DNA from: JAAYDI01 sp052034005
GTDB taxonomy: Bacteria; Planctomycetota; Planctomycetia; Pirellulales; Pirellulaceae
Assembly (NCBI GenBank): GCA_052034005.1
Contig: JBPOJB010000031.1
Location: 15,643-79,642, forward strand
Direction of reading: 5' to 3'
Length of the DNA: 64,000 bases
The translations under genes were made by a program, and so were the position numbers. Under the pieces are notes generated by a model. It was not told where the DNA came from. It saw nothing but the letters and a program-made list of their open reading frames with translations, and made no database searches. Shown here piece by piece: positions 43,637-53,243 of this stretch (the first letter of the stretch is position 1; the number at the start of each line of letters is the position of its first letter).

Positions 43637-46600
43637 GTGTCCACGTGGTCTGCGCGCGCCGTTCGTTTCGTGTGTATCGCTTGCCTGTTGGTCGGCGTGA
43701 CCGCGCTGCGCCTCTGGGGTCAGGATCCGGCGTCGTCGTCACCCGCAGCGCCTGCGGCGGACGCCGCCTCCGCGCCGGTGGCCGAGTCGCCCAAGCCTGA
43801 GGGGGCGCCCCAGCCGGCTACCGAGTCGCCCAAGCCCGAGGAGGCGCCCCAGCCGGCTGCCGAGTCACCCAAGCCCGAGGAGGCGCCCCAGCCGGCTGCC
43901 GAGTCGCCCAAGTCCGAGGAGGCGCCCAAGCCGGCTGCTGCGCCGGCCTTTCTGCCGTTGTTTGACTATGCCCGTCTGGCGCATCCGGCCGTGGCCGACC
44001 AGCTCGAGCTGACCAATGAGCAGCGTGCGGCGGTGGCGCAGCTGGTCAACGAGCGTGCTGCAGCGTTGGCTGCTGCGCCGGCCGATCAGCGGACGGCGGT
44101 TGTGGAAGCGACCGATCAGAAGCTGGCCGCGCTGCTCAACGACGCGCAGCGGGCCAAGCTTGCCACGATGGCCGGGACGCAGAAGCTGCGCTTCAGCTTT
44201 CGCTATCAGAAGTGGGACGACGTGCTCGATTGGTTTGCGCGGCAGGCGGGTCTGGCGCTGGTGATGGACCAGCCGCCGGCGGGCCTGTTCACCTACAGCG
44301 ACAACCGCGAGTACTCGCCCGCCGAGGCGATCGATCTGCTCAACAGCGTGTTGTTGACGCGGGGCTTCACGTTGATCCAGCGCGGTCGCATGCTGGTCCT
44401 GGTCGATCTGTCCAAGGACCTGCAGCAGAACCTGATTCCGCGTCTGAAGCCGGAAGAGATCGCCCAGCGGGGGAACTTCGAGTTCGTCACGGTCATGTTC
44501 CCGCTCGGACGCCGCAAGGCGGACGATGTGGCCAAGGAGATCACTCCGCTGCTGGGCTCCTACGGCACCTGTGTTGCGCTGCCGCAGACCGCCCAGCTGC
44601 AGGTGACCGGGCCGGGAGGCGTGCTCAAGGCGATCAGCATTCTGATCTCTTCGATCCCCGAGCCGCCGTTGCCCAAGACGGAGGAACCCAGGAAGCCGCC
44701 GCCTCAGATCCCGCCCGTGTTGGCCGTCTATCCGGTCACGGCCATCGACCCGGCGGCGGCGGTCAAGACGCTGGAGGTCCTGTTCCCCGGCGCGAAGTTC
44801 CAGATCGACGAGAAGGTCGATCAGATCATGGCGTACGGCACGCCGAACGAGCAGACCGCCATCAAAGCGGCGGTGGACCAGATGCAGGCGAACCGGCCTC
44901 CGGACAAGCAGCCGCGCCTGGAGATCTATCAGCTCCGCGGACTGGAGGCCGCGACCGTGACGGACCTGGTGGAACAGCTCCAGGCGGTGATCCCGAAGGT
45001 CCAGGCCACGGTCGACACCGCGTCGGAGCGTCTGCTGGTGTTCGCCGAGCCGAAGGACCAGGAGCAGGTCAAGGCCATGATGCTCAAGCTGGGCGCGGAT
45101 GTCGAGGAGGGCGGCAAGCAGGTGGTGGTCTACATGCCCAAGCGGTTCGATCCGACGGCCTTCGCCGCGCTGGTCAAGGAGCTGGTTCCACGCGCCGACA
45201 TCTCGTCCGACCCGAAGACGCGGCGCGTGGTGGTCAGCGCGTCGGAGGCGGCCCAGACGATGGTCAAGTCGTTGGCCGATCAGCTCGACCAGGAGGCGGC
45301 GCTCGAGGACACGCCGGTGCTCCAGCTCTACTCGTTCGACAAGGCGATGGACGATGCCGTGCTGGCGCTGATCAGCCCGCTGGTGCCCGACGCGAAGCTC
45401 ACGCTCAGCAGCGACGGCCTGCAGTTGACCGCCATCGCCCGGGTGGTGGATCACACGGTGATCAAGAGACTGGTGGACCAGTGGAAAGAGACGCGGGCCG
45501 CGCAGGAAGACCCCACGCTGCACATCTATCCGCTGAGCAAGCCGCTCAACGCCACCATCCTGTCCACCCTGACGACCCTGGTGCCCGGCGCGCAGATCAC
45601 TCCGTCGTCCGACTCCAAGCAGTTGATCGTGGTGGCTCGCGCCGAAGATCATGAGCGCGTCCAGCAGACGCTCGACCAGATCTCCGTTTCGGCGGAAGCC
45701 GCCAAGCGACTCAAGCTGGAGTTCTATCAGGTGGCGGGCATGCCTGCCACGCAACTCCAGACGCTGCTGCAGCCGCTGGTGATCGAGTCGACGATCACCG
45801 TGGATTCCGCCCAGGACCGGCTCATCGTCTGGGGCCCGGCCGAGGAACACGCGACGTTGGCCGAGCTGGTCGAGCGGCTGGCGGAAGACCCGCTGGCGGG
45901 GAGCAAGCCGGTGTTGGAGTTCTATCCGCTTCCGGACGAAGCCATGTCGACCAGCATCACATCGGTCCTGGCGACGATGGCGCCGACGGCCCGAGTCACC
46001 TGGGACGCCGAGACGAGCCGGCTGATGGTCGTCGCCACGCCCAAGGAGCAGCAGATCGTGAAGCAGACGATCGAGCAGGTCACCACGGGCGCGCCGCGGG
46101 CCGAGAAACAGGAGCTGCGACCCTACCCGCTGGACATGTCTCAGCGCGCCTGGTTCCACCTGGTCCAGGCCGATCTGCTGCAACGGTTCCCCGGCATGCG
46201 GGTGATTGAGGACCCGGAGTCGGGCGAGATCGCGATCTGGGCCAAGGCGGCCCAGCACGAGGAGCTGGCCAGGCTGGTCAAGTCGGCGGGCGCGGCGAGC
46301 GACGCGGCCGAGCCATCGGTGCTGATCAAGTACCCCATGCGGCGCGGTTCCGCGAAGACCGCGTTTGACATGCTCAAGCAGCTCTATCCGACCCTGAAAG
46401 TCACGCTCGACGAGAAGGCCGACTGCGTGCTGGTCTACGCGCCGCTGAGCATGCACGGGCGCCTCAAGCAGGCGCTGGGGCAGGTGGCGGTCGACGTGGC
46501 GCCGGGCAACCAGGAGGAGTTGCGGTCCTATGCCACGGGTGCGGTCAGTCCCACCGCGCTCATCACGGCGCTCCAGAAACTGCTGCCGGACATGCAGATC

Positions 46601-49600
46601 ACGACGGACACCGCGTCCCAGAAGCTGATCGCCTTCGGCACGCTGGCGGACCATGAACTGCTCGCCAAGGCGCTGGAGCAGTTCCTGGAGGACGACGCGG
46701 CCCAGCGGCCGACGGTCGTTGTCTATCCGGCCAAGGCGCGCTCCTACGAGGCGCTTTCGCAACTGCGCAGCGTGCTGACGCAGGTCGCGCCGCAGGCCGT
46801 GATCGGCATCGACGTGCGGCGCGGCGCCATCGTCGCCGCGGCCCAGGAGGCGGACCACGCGAAGATCCGGGCCGCCATCGAGCAGGTGGTGGCCATGGAC
46901 CGGGAGGCCGAGTCGCGGCTGGAAACCTATACGCTCGACCGGATCAAAGCGACCCCGACGCTCACGGCGCTCCAGATGATCGCGCCCTACGCTCAGATGT
47001 CGGTCGGGGCGGTCCCCGAGCAGATCGTCGTATGGGGCACGCCGGAGGATCACGACCGGGTGAAGGCGGCGCTGGCGAAACTGGAAGAGACCGGCGGCGC
47101 GGACGCGTCGCGCGAACTGCGCGTCCACAAGATCCACAAGCAGGCCAGCGCGCAGGCCGCCTCGGTGATCGCGACCACGTTGCCGGAGGTGCAAGTCCTG
47201 GCCGGCCAGGGCTCCGACCAGCTGCTGATCTGGGCCAGCCCCAAAGACCACGCCCGGCTGGATGAGCTGATCAAGCAGCTGGAAAAGGAACTGCGCCTGG
47301 ATGTCGACCGGGAAGTCAAGGTGTTCGAACTCCAGGATGTCGATCCGGCCGAAGCCCGGCGCGTGCTCGACGCCACCATCGGCGGACTGGAATATGTCAC
47401 CACCACCGTGCCCCGCCGGCTCGTTGTCCGGGCCGATCCGGCGCTGTTCGAGCGGATCGAGCAGACGTTGGCCGACCTCCAGCAGGCGGTGGCCGTGCCC
47501 GAGCAGGTCGTGCGCGTCCACACCTATGATGTCGACGAACTGAATGTGTCGACCCTGTATGCCGCGCTGAGCGCCGACGACATGAAAGAGCTGTCCATCC
47601 AGCTCAATCCGACCACCAACAGCCTGATCGTGCGCGGCCCCGCGGCGCGCCAGGACGAGCTGGCGGCCACGCTCAGCCAACTGGCGCTCCAGCTGCCCGC
47701 CCCCGACAAGCCGACCGCCGAGGTCTACCGGCTCGAGCGCGCCGACGTGACGACCGCGGCCACCACCATCCGGTCGCTCGTCCCCACCGCCCTCGTGATG
47801 CCCGATACCGTGAATCAGACCCTGGCGATTACCGCCACCGCCAAGGACCATGCGAAGATCAAGGACCTCGTCGACCGGCTCGACTCGAGTGAAGGCGGCG
47901 AGCTGGTGACGGAGACCTACGTGCTCAAGAAAGCCTACCCGCCCGGCATTGTCGCCGCCGTCAAGCCGATCGTCCCGCAGGCCATCTTCAGCCCGGACCC
48001 GTACAACAAGTCGATCATCGTCACGGCCACGGCCGCCGACCAGCAGAAGATCAAGGCGATCATCGACAAGGCTGACGGTCTGGGGGAAGGAGAACTCACC
48101 ACCAAGGTGTATTCGCTCGAGTGGGTCAGTCCGTACGCCATCATGACGGCCCTGACGCCCATCGTCCCCAACGCCACGCTCAGCCCCGACGCCGCCAGCA
48201 AGTCGCTGATCGTCAGCGCCAACGAAAAGGACCACGAACGCGTCGAGGCGGTCATCAAACAGGCCGACCAGCGCGGCGGCGGGGAATGGACCACGAAAGC
48301 CTATCCGATGAAATGGGCCAACGCGAGCACCATCTCGGTGGCGCTGGCGAGCGTCGTGCCGGACGCCAAGGTGAGCCCCGACCCGACCAACAAGATGCTG
48401 ATCGTCACCGCCTCGAACCAGGACCACACGAAGATCCAGGCCGTGCTGGACGAGGCGGACAAGCGCGGCGGCGCCGGCGACCTGGTCACGAAAGCCTACC
48501 CGCTGCGGACCGCCAACCCGTACGCGATCGTCACCGCGCTCACGCCGGTGGTGCCCAACGCCACGATCAGCGCCGACCCGACCAACCAGATGATCGTCGC
48601 CACGGCCTCCGAAGACGATCATACGCGGATCAAGGCGATCGTCGACGAAGCCGACCGGCGCGAGGACGGGGAGATCACGACCGTGGTCTATCCGCTCAAG
48701 TGGGCCAACCCGTCGGCCCTGACCCTGTCGATCAAGCCGGTCGCGCCCACGGCGGTCGTGAGTCCGGACGTCTACAACAAGACGCTCATCGTGTCGGCCA
48801 CGGCCAAGGACCACGCGCTGATCAAGCCGATCATCGACCAGGCCGACACGCGGGGGGGCGGCGAACTGGTCACGACGGCCTACCCGCTCAAGTGGGCCAA
48901 CGCGAGCACGATCTCGGCGGCGCTGCTGAGCGTTGTGCCGGACGCCAAGGTCAGCCCCGACCCGACCAACAAGATGCTGATCGTCACCGCCTCGGAGGAC
49001 GACCACCAGCGCATCGTGGCCGTGCTGGAGCAGGCGGACAAGCGGGGCGGCGCCGGCGACCTGGTCACGAAGGCCTACAAGCTGCGGACCGCGAACGCGT
49101 ACACGATCGTCACCGCGCTCACACCGGTGGTGCCCAACGCCACGATCAGCGCCGATCCGACCAACCAGATGATCGTCGCGACCGCGTCCGAGGAAGATCA
49201 GAAGCGAATCAAGGCGATTGTGGACGAAGCGGACGGGCGCCTGGGCGGCACGCTCATCACCGAAGTGTATAACCTCAAGTGGGCGAACCCGCTGGCGCTG
49301 AGCACCTCCATCAAGCCGATCGCGCCCAACGCGGTGGTCAGCCCGGACGTCTACAACAAGACGCTCATCGTGTCGGCCACGGCCAAGGACCACGCGCGGA
49401 TCAAGCCGGTCATCGACCAGGCCGACACACGCGGCGGCGGCGAGCTGGTGACGACGGCCTACCCGCTCAAGTGGGCCAATGCGAGCACGATCTCGGCGGC
49501 GCTGCTGAGCGTCGTCCCGGATGCCAAGGTCAGCCCCGACCCGACCAATAAGATGCTGATCGTCACCGCCTCGGAGGACGACCACACGCGCATCAAGGCC

Positions 49601-52600
49601 GTGCTGGCCGAGGCGGACAAGCGCGGCGGCGGGGGCGAGCTGGTCACGAAAGCCTATGCGCTGCGGACCGCCAACCCGTACACGATCGTCACCGCGCTCA
49701 CGCCGGTGGTGCCCAACGCCACGATCAGCGCCGACGCGACCAACCAGATGATCGTCGCCACGGCCTCCGAAGAGGACCACACGCGGATCAAGGCGATCGT
49801 CGACGAAGCCGACCGGCGCCAGGAGGGCGAAGTGACCACCGTGGTCTATCCGCTCAAGTGGGCGAACCCGGTGGCGCTGAGCACCTCCATCAAGCCGATC
49901 GCGCCGACGGCGATCACGAGCCCGGACGTCTACAACAAGACGCTCATCGTGTCGGCCACGGCCAAGGACCATGCGCGGATCAAGCCGGTGATCGACCAGG
50001 CCGATACGCGGGGCGGCGAGGAGCTGACGACCAAGGCGTATCCGGTGAAGTGGGCTAACCCGAGCACCATCTACAGCGCGCTGACCACCGTCGTGCCGGA
50101 CGCCAAGGTGAGCCCCGACCCGACCAACAAGATGCTGATTGTCACCGCCTCGGAGGACGACCACAAGCGCATCGAGTCGGTGCTGGAGCAGGCGGACAAG
50201 CGGGGCGGCGCCGGCGACCTGGTGACGAAGGCCTACACGCTGCAGACCGCCAACCCGTCGACGATCATGGCGGCGCTCACGCCGGTGGTGCCCAACGCCA
50301 CGATCAGCGTCGATCCGATCAACCAGATGCTGGTCGCCACCGCCTCCGAAGAGGATCACCGACGCATCGAGTCGATTGTGGATGAAGCGGATCGGCGCAG
50401 CGAGGGCAAGCCGGTGACGCAAGTGTACCGCCTGAAATGGGCGAACCCCACGGCGATCAGCACCTCCATCAAGCCGATCGCCCCGCAGGCGATTGTGAGT
50501 CCCGACGTGGCCAACAAGACGCTCATCGTCACGGCGAACCTGGCCGACCATGTGCGCATCAAGCAGGTTGTGGAGCAGGCCGATCGCCGGGGCGAAGGCG
50601 AGTTGACGACCGAAGTGTATGCCTTCAAGGTCGCCAACCCCACGACGATCGCCACCGCGCTCGCCACGCTCATGCCCAACGCGACCCTCAGCAGCGACCC
50701 GAACACCAACACGCTGATCGTGACCGCCTCGGCCGCCGACCACCAGATGATCCAGCCGCTCATGAAGCAGCTCGACGTGACCGACCCCAAGGCGGCCATC
50801 TTGAAGCCCTACATGGTGCAGAACGCCGATCCCCAGAAGGTCTACCAGGCGCTGACCGGCCTGTTCCGCACGGGCCACAACGTGTCGGTTGGTTACCAGC
50901 AGGAGACGGGCATGATCCTGGTCTATGCGCCGCCTGTGGATCAGCAGGAGGTGGAGCGCGCCATCCAGGATATCGATCGGGCGATCGCCGGACGACCCAA
51001 GGCGACGCTCGAAGTCTATCCGCTCGAGGGCCTGGACGGCCATGCGGCCGTCGAGTCGCTCAGCGCGCTGCTGGTCAACGAGACGCCCAAGGTCGACCTG
51101 CAGATGGACCTGACCAACAACCAGATCCTGGCCATCGCCGAGCCGAGACAGCATGAAGTGCTCAAGCGGGCCCTCGCGCAACTGATTCCCGAACAGCGCG
51201 AGGTCGAGGTGTTCCCGCTGCGGCGGATCGAACCGTTTACCGCCCAGTCGGCCATCAATACCCTGTTCGCCGACCTGCCGGTGGCCGCCACACCCTCCGT
51301 CGAAGCCGATCCGAATACGCAGCAACTCATGGTGCGCGCCACCCAATCGCAGTTGAATCGCATCCGAGAGCTGCTCGACAAACTGGGCGAAGGGCCGTCG
51401 CAGACGCCGAATGGTCGGCCGGCAACCATGCTCCGCATCCTGCCGATGACCGGGAACGTGGAAAACGTCTTGCGGCAAATCGAACGCATCTGGCCGCAAG
51501 TGAGCGGCAATCCGATACAGGTCGTCATGCCGACCAAGCCGCAGCCCGAGGCGGATCATCCGCCGGGAAAGAGGGAGAACGCGCCGCCGGAAGATGACGC
51601 GACTTCGAAACCAACACCGCCCGAACGCCCACCCACGCCACCGGCCGATCCGCAAACGGACCCGACGACGCCCGACGCCCAGCCCGTGCCCGGCACGCAG
51701 CCGGCCACGGGCGACCGGCCGCTGTCGGACATCCGGCCTTCGTCCGGCATCGTGCTGGTGTCGGACGTCCGGCCGGTGTCTGATGTCGAGCCTGCACCCG
51801 ACGTCCAGCCTGCGCCTGCGGCCCAGTCCGCGCCCGATATCCAAACTCCGCACCAGGCCCAGTCCGCGCCCAATGTCCAACCTGCGCCCGAGGCGCAGCC
51901 TGTGCCCGACGTCCAGCCTGCGCCCGGCGTCCAGTCTTCATCCAGGCCGCCGATCGTCGTGATCGCCGGCGAGGGCCAGATCACGGTCGCCTGTCAGGAC
52001 GCGGAAGCGCTGAGTCAGTTCGAGACGCTGTTCCGGACCTTGCAGCGCGGGCGCCGGACCCGGATCGAAACGGGCAACTACTCGATGTTCCTGTTGCAGA
52101 ACGCGGACGCCAAGCAGCTGTCGGAGGTGATCAACGACCTGTTTCAGCGCGGGCCGCGGGGAGGTGCCGGTGGCGACGTGCCGTACCGCGGTTATGCCCG
52201 CCGCACCCGGCTGACGGTCGTGGCCGACGAGCGCATGAACGCGCTGCTCGTGTATGGCAGCATCGCCGACCGGGACGCGATCGAGGAGATGCTGGACGTG
52301 TTGGACAGCATGGACATTCCCGAGTCGCTTAACACGCCACGCCCCAAGATGATCCCGATCAAGAACCTGCCGGCGGCCACCATCCTGACCGTTTTGCAGA
52401 CGGTCTACAAGACGCAACTGACCGCGCGCACAGGCGTGCGCCCGATGACCATCCCGCAGGGGTTGTCGTTCGAGATGACGTCCATGTTACAACTGATCAA
52501 CGCGGCGGCGGAGGCGCCGCTGTTGACGCTCGACGTCGACGAGACGACGAATTCGATCGTGATGCGCGCGCCCCGGCAATTGAGCGAAGAGATCGAGGAG

Positions 52601-52744
52601 TTCACCAAGCAACTGGATGATCAGGCCAAGACCAGCGGCACGCGCAGCATCAGTCTCGTGCCGCTCAAGAGCATGGGTTCCGAACAATTGCAGGATGCGC
52701 TCCGCATGGTGATGCCGAGCGGGCGACCGCGCCGCCGTCCCTGA
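43637..52744 (+). CDS. Giant exported protein of about 36 tandem secretin N-domain modules
   Basis: 3035 residues from GTG 43637 (GAGGA upstream). Signal peptide 1-29; Pro/Glu repeat linker about 49-100; helical segment about 105-180; an N0-like domain about 182-260 (FRYQKWDDVLDWFARQAGLAL). Then come about 36 modules of 57-65 residues with the pattern YxLx-xAxxxxxxL-xxxPxAxxxxDxxTNxLIVxAxxxDHxxIxxxxxQxD, which I match to the secretin N domain (PF03958-like). Residues 1547-2318 are four 193-residue repeats. A Pro-rich linker (about 2635-2772) and two or three more N-like domains with a GGAGG loop end the protein. I see no secretin beta-barrel. The T2SS operon follows directly, so it probably forms a long periplasmic channel or scaffold for that machine. 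Confidence 0.9.
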   Translation: MSTWSARAVRFVCIACLLVGVTALRLWGQDPASSSPAAPAADAASAPVAESPKPEGAPQPATESPKPEEAPQPAAESPKPEEAPQPAAESPKSEEAPKPAAAPAFLPLFDYARLAHPAVADQLELTNEQRAAVAQLVNERAAALAAAPADQRTAVVEATDQKLAALLNDAQRAKLATMAGTQKLRFSFRYQKWDDVLDWFARQAGLALVMDQPPAGLFTYSDNREYSPAEAIDLLNSVLLTRGFTLIQRGRMLVLVDLSKDLQQNLIPRLKPEEIAQRGNFEFVTVMFPLGRRKADDVAKEITPLLGSYGTCVALPQTAQLQVTGPGGVLKAISILISSIPEPPLPKTEEPRKPPPQIPPVLAVYPVTAIDPAAAVKTLEVLFPGAKFQIDEKVDQIMAYGTPNEQTAIKAAVDQMQANRPPDKQPRLEIYQLRGLEAATVTDLVEQLQAVIPKVQATVDTASERLLVFAEPKDQEQVKAMMLKLGADVEEGGKQVVVYMPKRFDPTAFAALVKELVPRADISSDPKTRRVVVSASEAAQTMVKSLADQLDQEAALEDTPVLQLYSFDKAMDDAVLALISPLVPDAKLTLSSDGLQLTAIARVVDHTVIKRLVDQWKETRAAQEDPTLHIYPLSKPLNATILSTLTTLVPGAQITPSSDSKQLIVVARAEDHERVQQTLDQISVSAEAAKRLKLEFYQVAGMPATQLQTLLQPLVIESTITVDSAQDRLIVWGPAEEHATLAELVERLAEDPLAGSKPVLEFYPLPDEAMSTSITSVLATMAPTARVTWDAETSRLMVVATPKEQQIVKQTIEQVTTGAPRAEKQELRPYPLDMSQRAWFHLVQADLLQRFPGMRVIEDPESGEIAIWAKAAQHEELARLVKSAGAASDAAEPSVLIKYPMRRGSAKTAFDMLKQLYPTLKVTLDEKADCVLVYAPLSMHGRLKQALGQVAVDVAPGNQEELRSYATGAVSPTALITALQKLLPDMQITTDTASQKLIAFGTLADHELLAKALEQFLEDDAAQRPTVVVYPAKARSYEALSQLRSVLTQVAPQAVIGIDVRRGAIVAAAQEADHAKIRAAIEQVVAMDREAESRLETYTLDRIKATPTLTALQMIAPYAQMSVGAVPEQIVVWGTPEDHDRVKAALAKLEETGGADASRELRVHKIHKQASAQAASVIATTLPEVQVLAGQGSDQLLIWASPKDHARLDELIKQLEKELRLDVDREVKVFELQDVDPAEARRVLDATIGGLEYVTTTVPRRLVVRADPALFERIEQTLADLQQAVAVPEQVVRVHTYDVDELNVSTLYAALSADDMKELSIQLNPTTNSLIVRGPAARQDELAATLSQLALQLPAPDKPTAEVYRLERADVTTAATTIRSLVPTALVMPDTVNQTLAITATAKDHAKIKDLVDRLDSSEGGELVTETYVLKKAYPPGIVAAVKPIVPQAIFSPDPYNKSIIVTATAADQQKIKAIIDKADGLGEGELTTKVYSLEWVSPYAIMTALTPIVPNATLSPDAASKSLIVSANEKDHERVEAVIKQADQRGGGEWTTKAYPMKWANASTISVALASVVPDAKVSPDPTNKMLIVTASNQDHTKIQAVLDEADKRGGAGDLVTKAYPLRTANPYAIVTALTPVVPNATISADPTNQMIVATASEDDHTRIKAIVDEADRREDGEITTVVYPLKWANPSALTLSIKPVAPTAVVSPDVYNKTLIVSATAKDHALIKPIIDQADTRGGGELVTTAYPLKWANASTISAALLSVVPDAKVSPDPTNKMLIVTASEDDHQRIVAVLEQADKRGGAGDLVTKAYKLRTANAYTIVTALTPVVPNATISADPTNQMIVATASEEDQKRIKAIVDEADGRLGGTLITEVYNLKWANPLALSTSIKPIAPNAVVSPDVYNKTLIVSATAKDHARIKPVIDQADTRGGGELVTTAYPLKWANASTISAALLSVVPDAKVSPDPTNKMLIVTASEDDHTRIKAVLAEADKRGGGGELVTKAYALRTANPYTIVTALTPVVPNATISADATNQMIVATASEEDHTRIKAIVDEADRRQEGEVTTVVYPLKWANPVALSTSIKPIAPTAITSPDVYNKTLIVSATAKDHARIKPVIDQADTRGGEELTTKAYPVKWANPSTIYSALTTVVPDAKVSPDPTNKMLIVTASEDDHKRIESVLEQADKRGGAGDLVTKAYTLQTANPSTIMAALTPVVPNATISVDPINQMLVATASEEDHRRIESIVDEADRRSEGKPVTQVYRLKWANPTAISTSIKPIAPQAIVSPDVANKTLIVTANLADHVRIKQVVEQADRRGEGELTTEVYAFKVANPTTIATALATLMPNATLSSDPNTNTLIVTASAADHQMIQPLMKQLDVTDPKAAILKPYMVQNADPQKVYQALTGLFRTGHNVSVGYQQETGMILVYAPPVDQQEVERAIQDIDRAIAGRPKATLEVYPLEGLDGHAAVESLSALLVNETPKVDLQMDLTNNQILAIAEPRQHEVLKRALAQLIPEQREVEVFPLRRIEPFTAQSAINTLFADLPVAATPSVEADPNTQQLMVRATQSQLNRIRELLDKLGEGPSQTPNGRPATMLRILPMTGNVENVLRQIERIWPQVSGNPIQVVMPTKPQPEADHPPGKRENAPPEDDATSKPTPPERPPTPPADPQTDPTTPDAQPVPGTQPATGDRPLSDIRPSSGIVLVSDVRPVSDVEPAPDVQPAPAAQSAPDIQTPHQAQSAPNVQPAPEAQPVPDVQPAPGVQSSSRPPIVVIAGEGQITVACQDAEALSQFETLFRTLQRGRRTRIETGNYSMFLLQNADAKQLSEVINDLFQRGPRGGAGGDVPYRGYARRTRLTVVADERMNALLVYGSIADRDAIEEMLDVLDSMDIPESLNTPRPKMIPIKNLPAATILTVLQTVYKTQLTARTGVRPMTIPQGLSFEMTSMLQLINAAAEAPLLTLDVDETTNSIVMRAPRQLSEEIEEFTKQLDDQAKTSGTRSISLVPLKSMGSEQLQDALRMVMPSGRPRRRP
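43784..43939 (+). repeat. Four 39-bp coding repeats (Pro/Glu linker)
   Basis: Four tandem 13-codon units encoding variants of ESPKPEEAPQPAA, directly after the signal peptide and a short Ala/Pro stretch of the giant protein. They probably form a flexible or wall-spanning linker and may vary in number between strains. Confidence 0.9.
48275..50590 (+). repeat. Higher-order coding repeat: 4 x 579 bp
   Basis: Units at 48275-48853, 48854-49432, 49433-50011 and 50012-50590 are all exactly 579 bp (193 codons). Each holds three modules, A (64 residues, KWANxSTIS...VVPDAKVSPDPTNKMLIV), B (65 residues, RTANPYxIVTALTPVVPNATIS) and C (64 residues, KWANPxALSxSIKPxAP). Corresponding modules are far more alike across units than A, B and C are to each other, so the array grew by duplicating the triplet. 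The fourth unit is the most diverged. Confidence 0.95.
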
Positions 52745-52761
52745 GCGACCGCGCGCGGGAT

Positions 52762-52814
52762 CGGCCCGCGCCGAGTGAAACGGGCCGGGCGTTCCGGTTC
52801 CGTGTTTTTTTTTT
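52762..52814 (+). terminator. Terminator candidate after the giant gene
   Basis: An inverted repeat CGGCCCG (52762-52768) / CGGGCCG (52781-52787) is followed, after 17 bases, by a run of ten T (52805-52814). The gap between stem and T run is longer than usual, so termination is plausible but not certain. Confidence 0.45.
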
Positions 52815-53011
52815 GACAACCGTATTGCCCCGCCAGCGCCGGCGTGAGTGCACGGAGTGTCTCACTTCGCGCGCCGCCTCAGTGGTGGTGATCTTGCCGT
52901 TAACCATTGCACAGATGATGACAGCGGCAGACGCCCGGCATGAGACGGGTTGCCGCACCCCCCGCGCATTGCGGCGCTCGGCCCGCAGGCCGGTCGGGGG
53001 GCAGAGAAAGG

Positions 53012-53040
53012 TTGACGAAAGGCGTCGATTCGTCTAGAGT
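53012..53040 (+). promoter_or_regulatory. Promoter candidate for the T2SS operon
   Basis: TTGACG at 53012-53017 and TAGAGT at 53035-53040 with a 17-base spacer, about 200 bases upstream of gspE. The match to consensus is 5 of 6 and 4 of 6. The implied long leader could carry post-transcriptional control. Confidence 0.45.
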
Positions 53041-53243
53041 GATTCAGCATCAAGGGAGTTTGATGGAATTGTAACATACCGTTTAATTGCCTGCCCTTTA
53101 CCCTCCTTCCCGCAGTGACCCGCCGTACGTGAAGCGTTGAGCTTTCCATCGGCAACATCGGCTTGGATGCCGGTGGGTGAGTATCGTAGTGATTGTGCGC
53201 AAACCGTCTGACGGCCCTGCCGGGGCTTAGATTGGTGTGCCCT

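Larger units (their letters stand above)
52745..53243. other. Intergenic region between the giant gene and gspE
   Basis: 499 bases. The first part carries a terminator candidate; the last 230 bases are AT-richer and carry a promoter candidate (both listed). The gene pair is therefore probably transcribed separately although co-oriented. No gene is supported. Confidence 0.5.

Noticed and set aside
43865..51880. A 2671-codon open frame antisense to the giant module gene
   Set aside because: It mirrors the repeats of the plus-strand gene, is extremely rich in Arg, His, Gly and Leu, has no signal peptide or domain, and is explained by GC-rich codon use that removes stop codons from the opposite strand.
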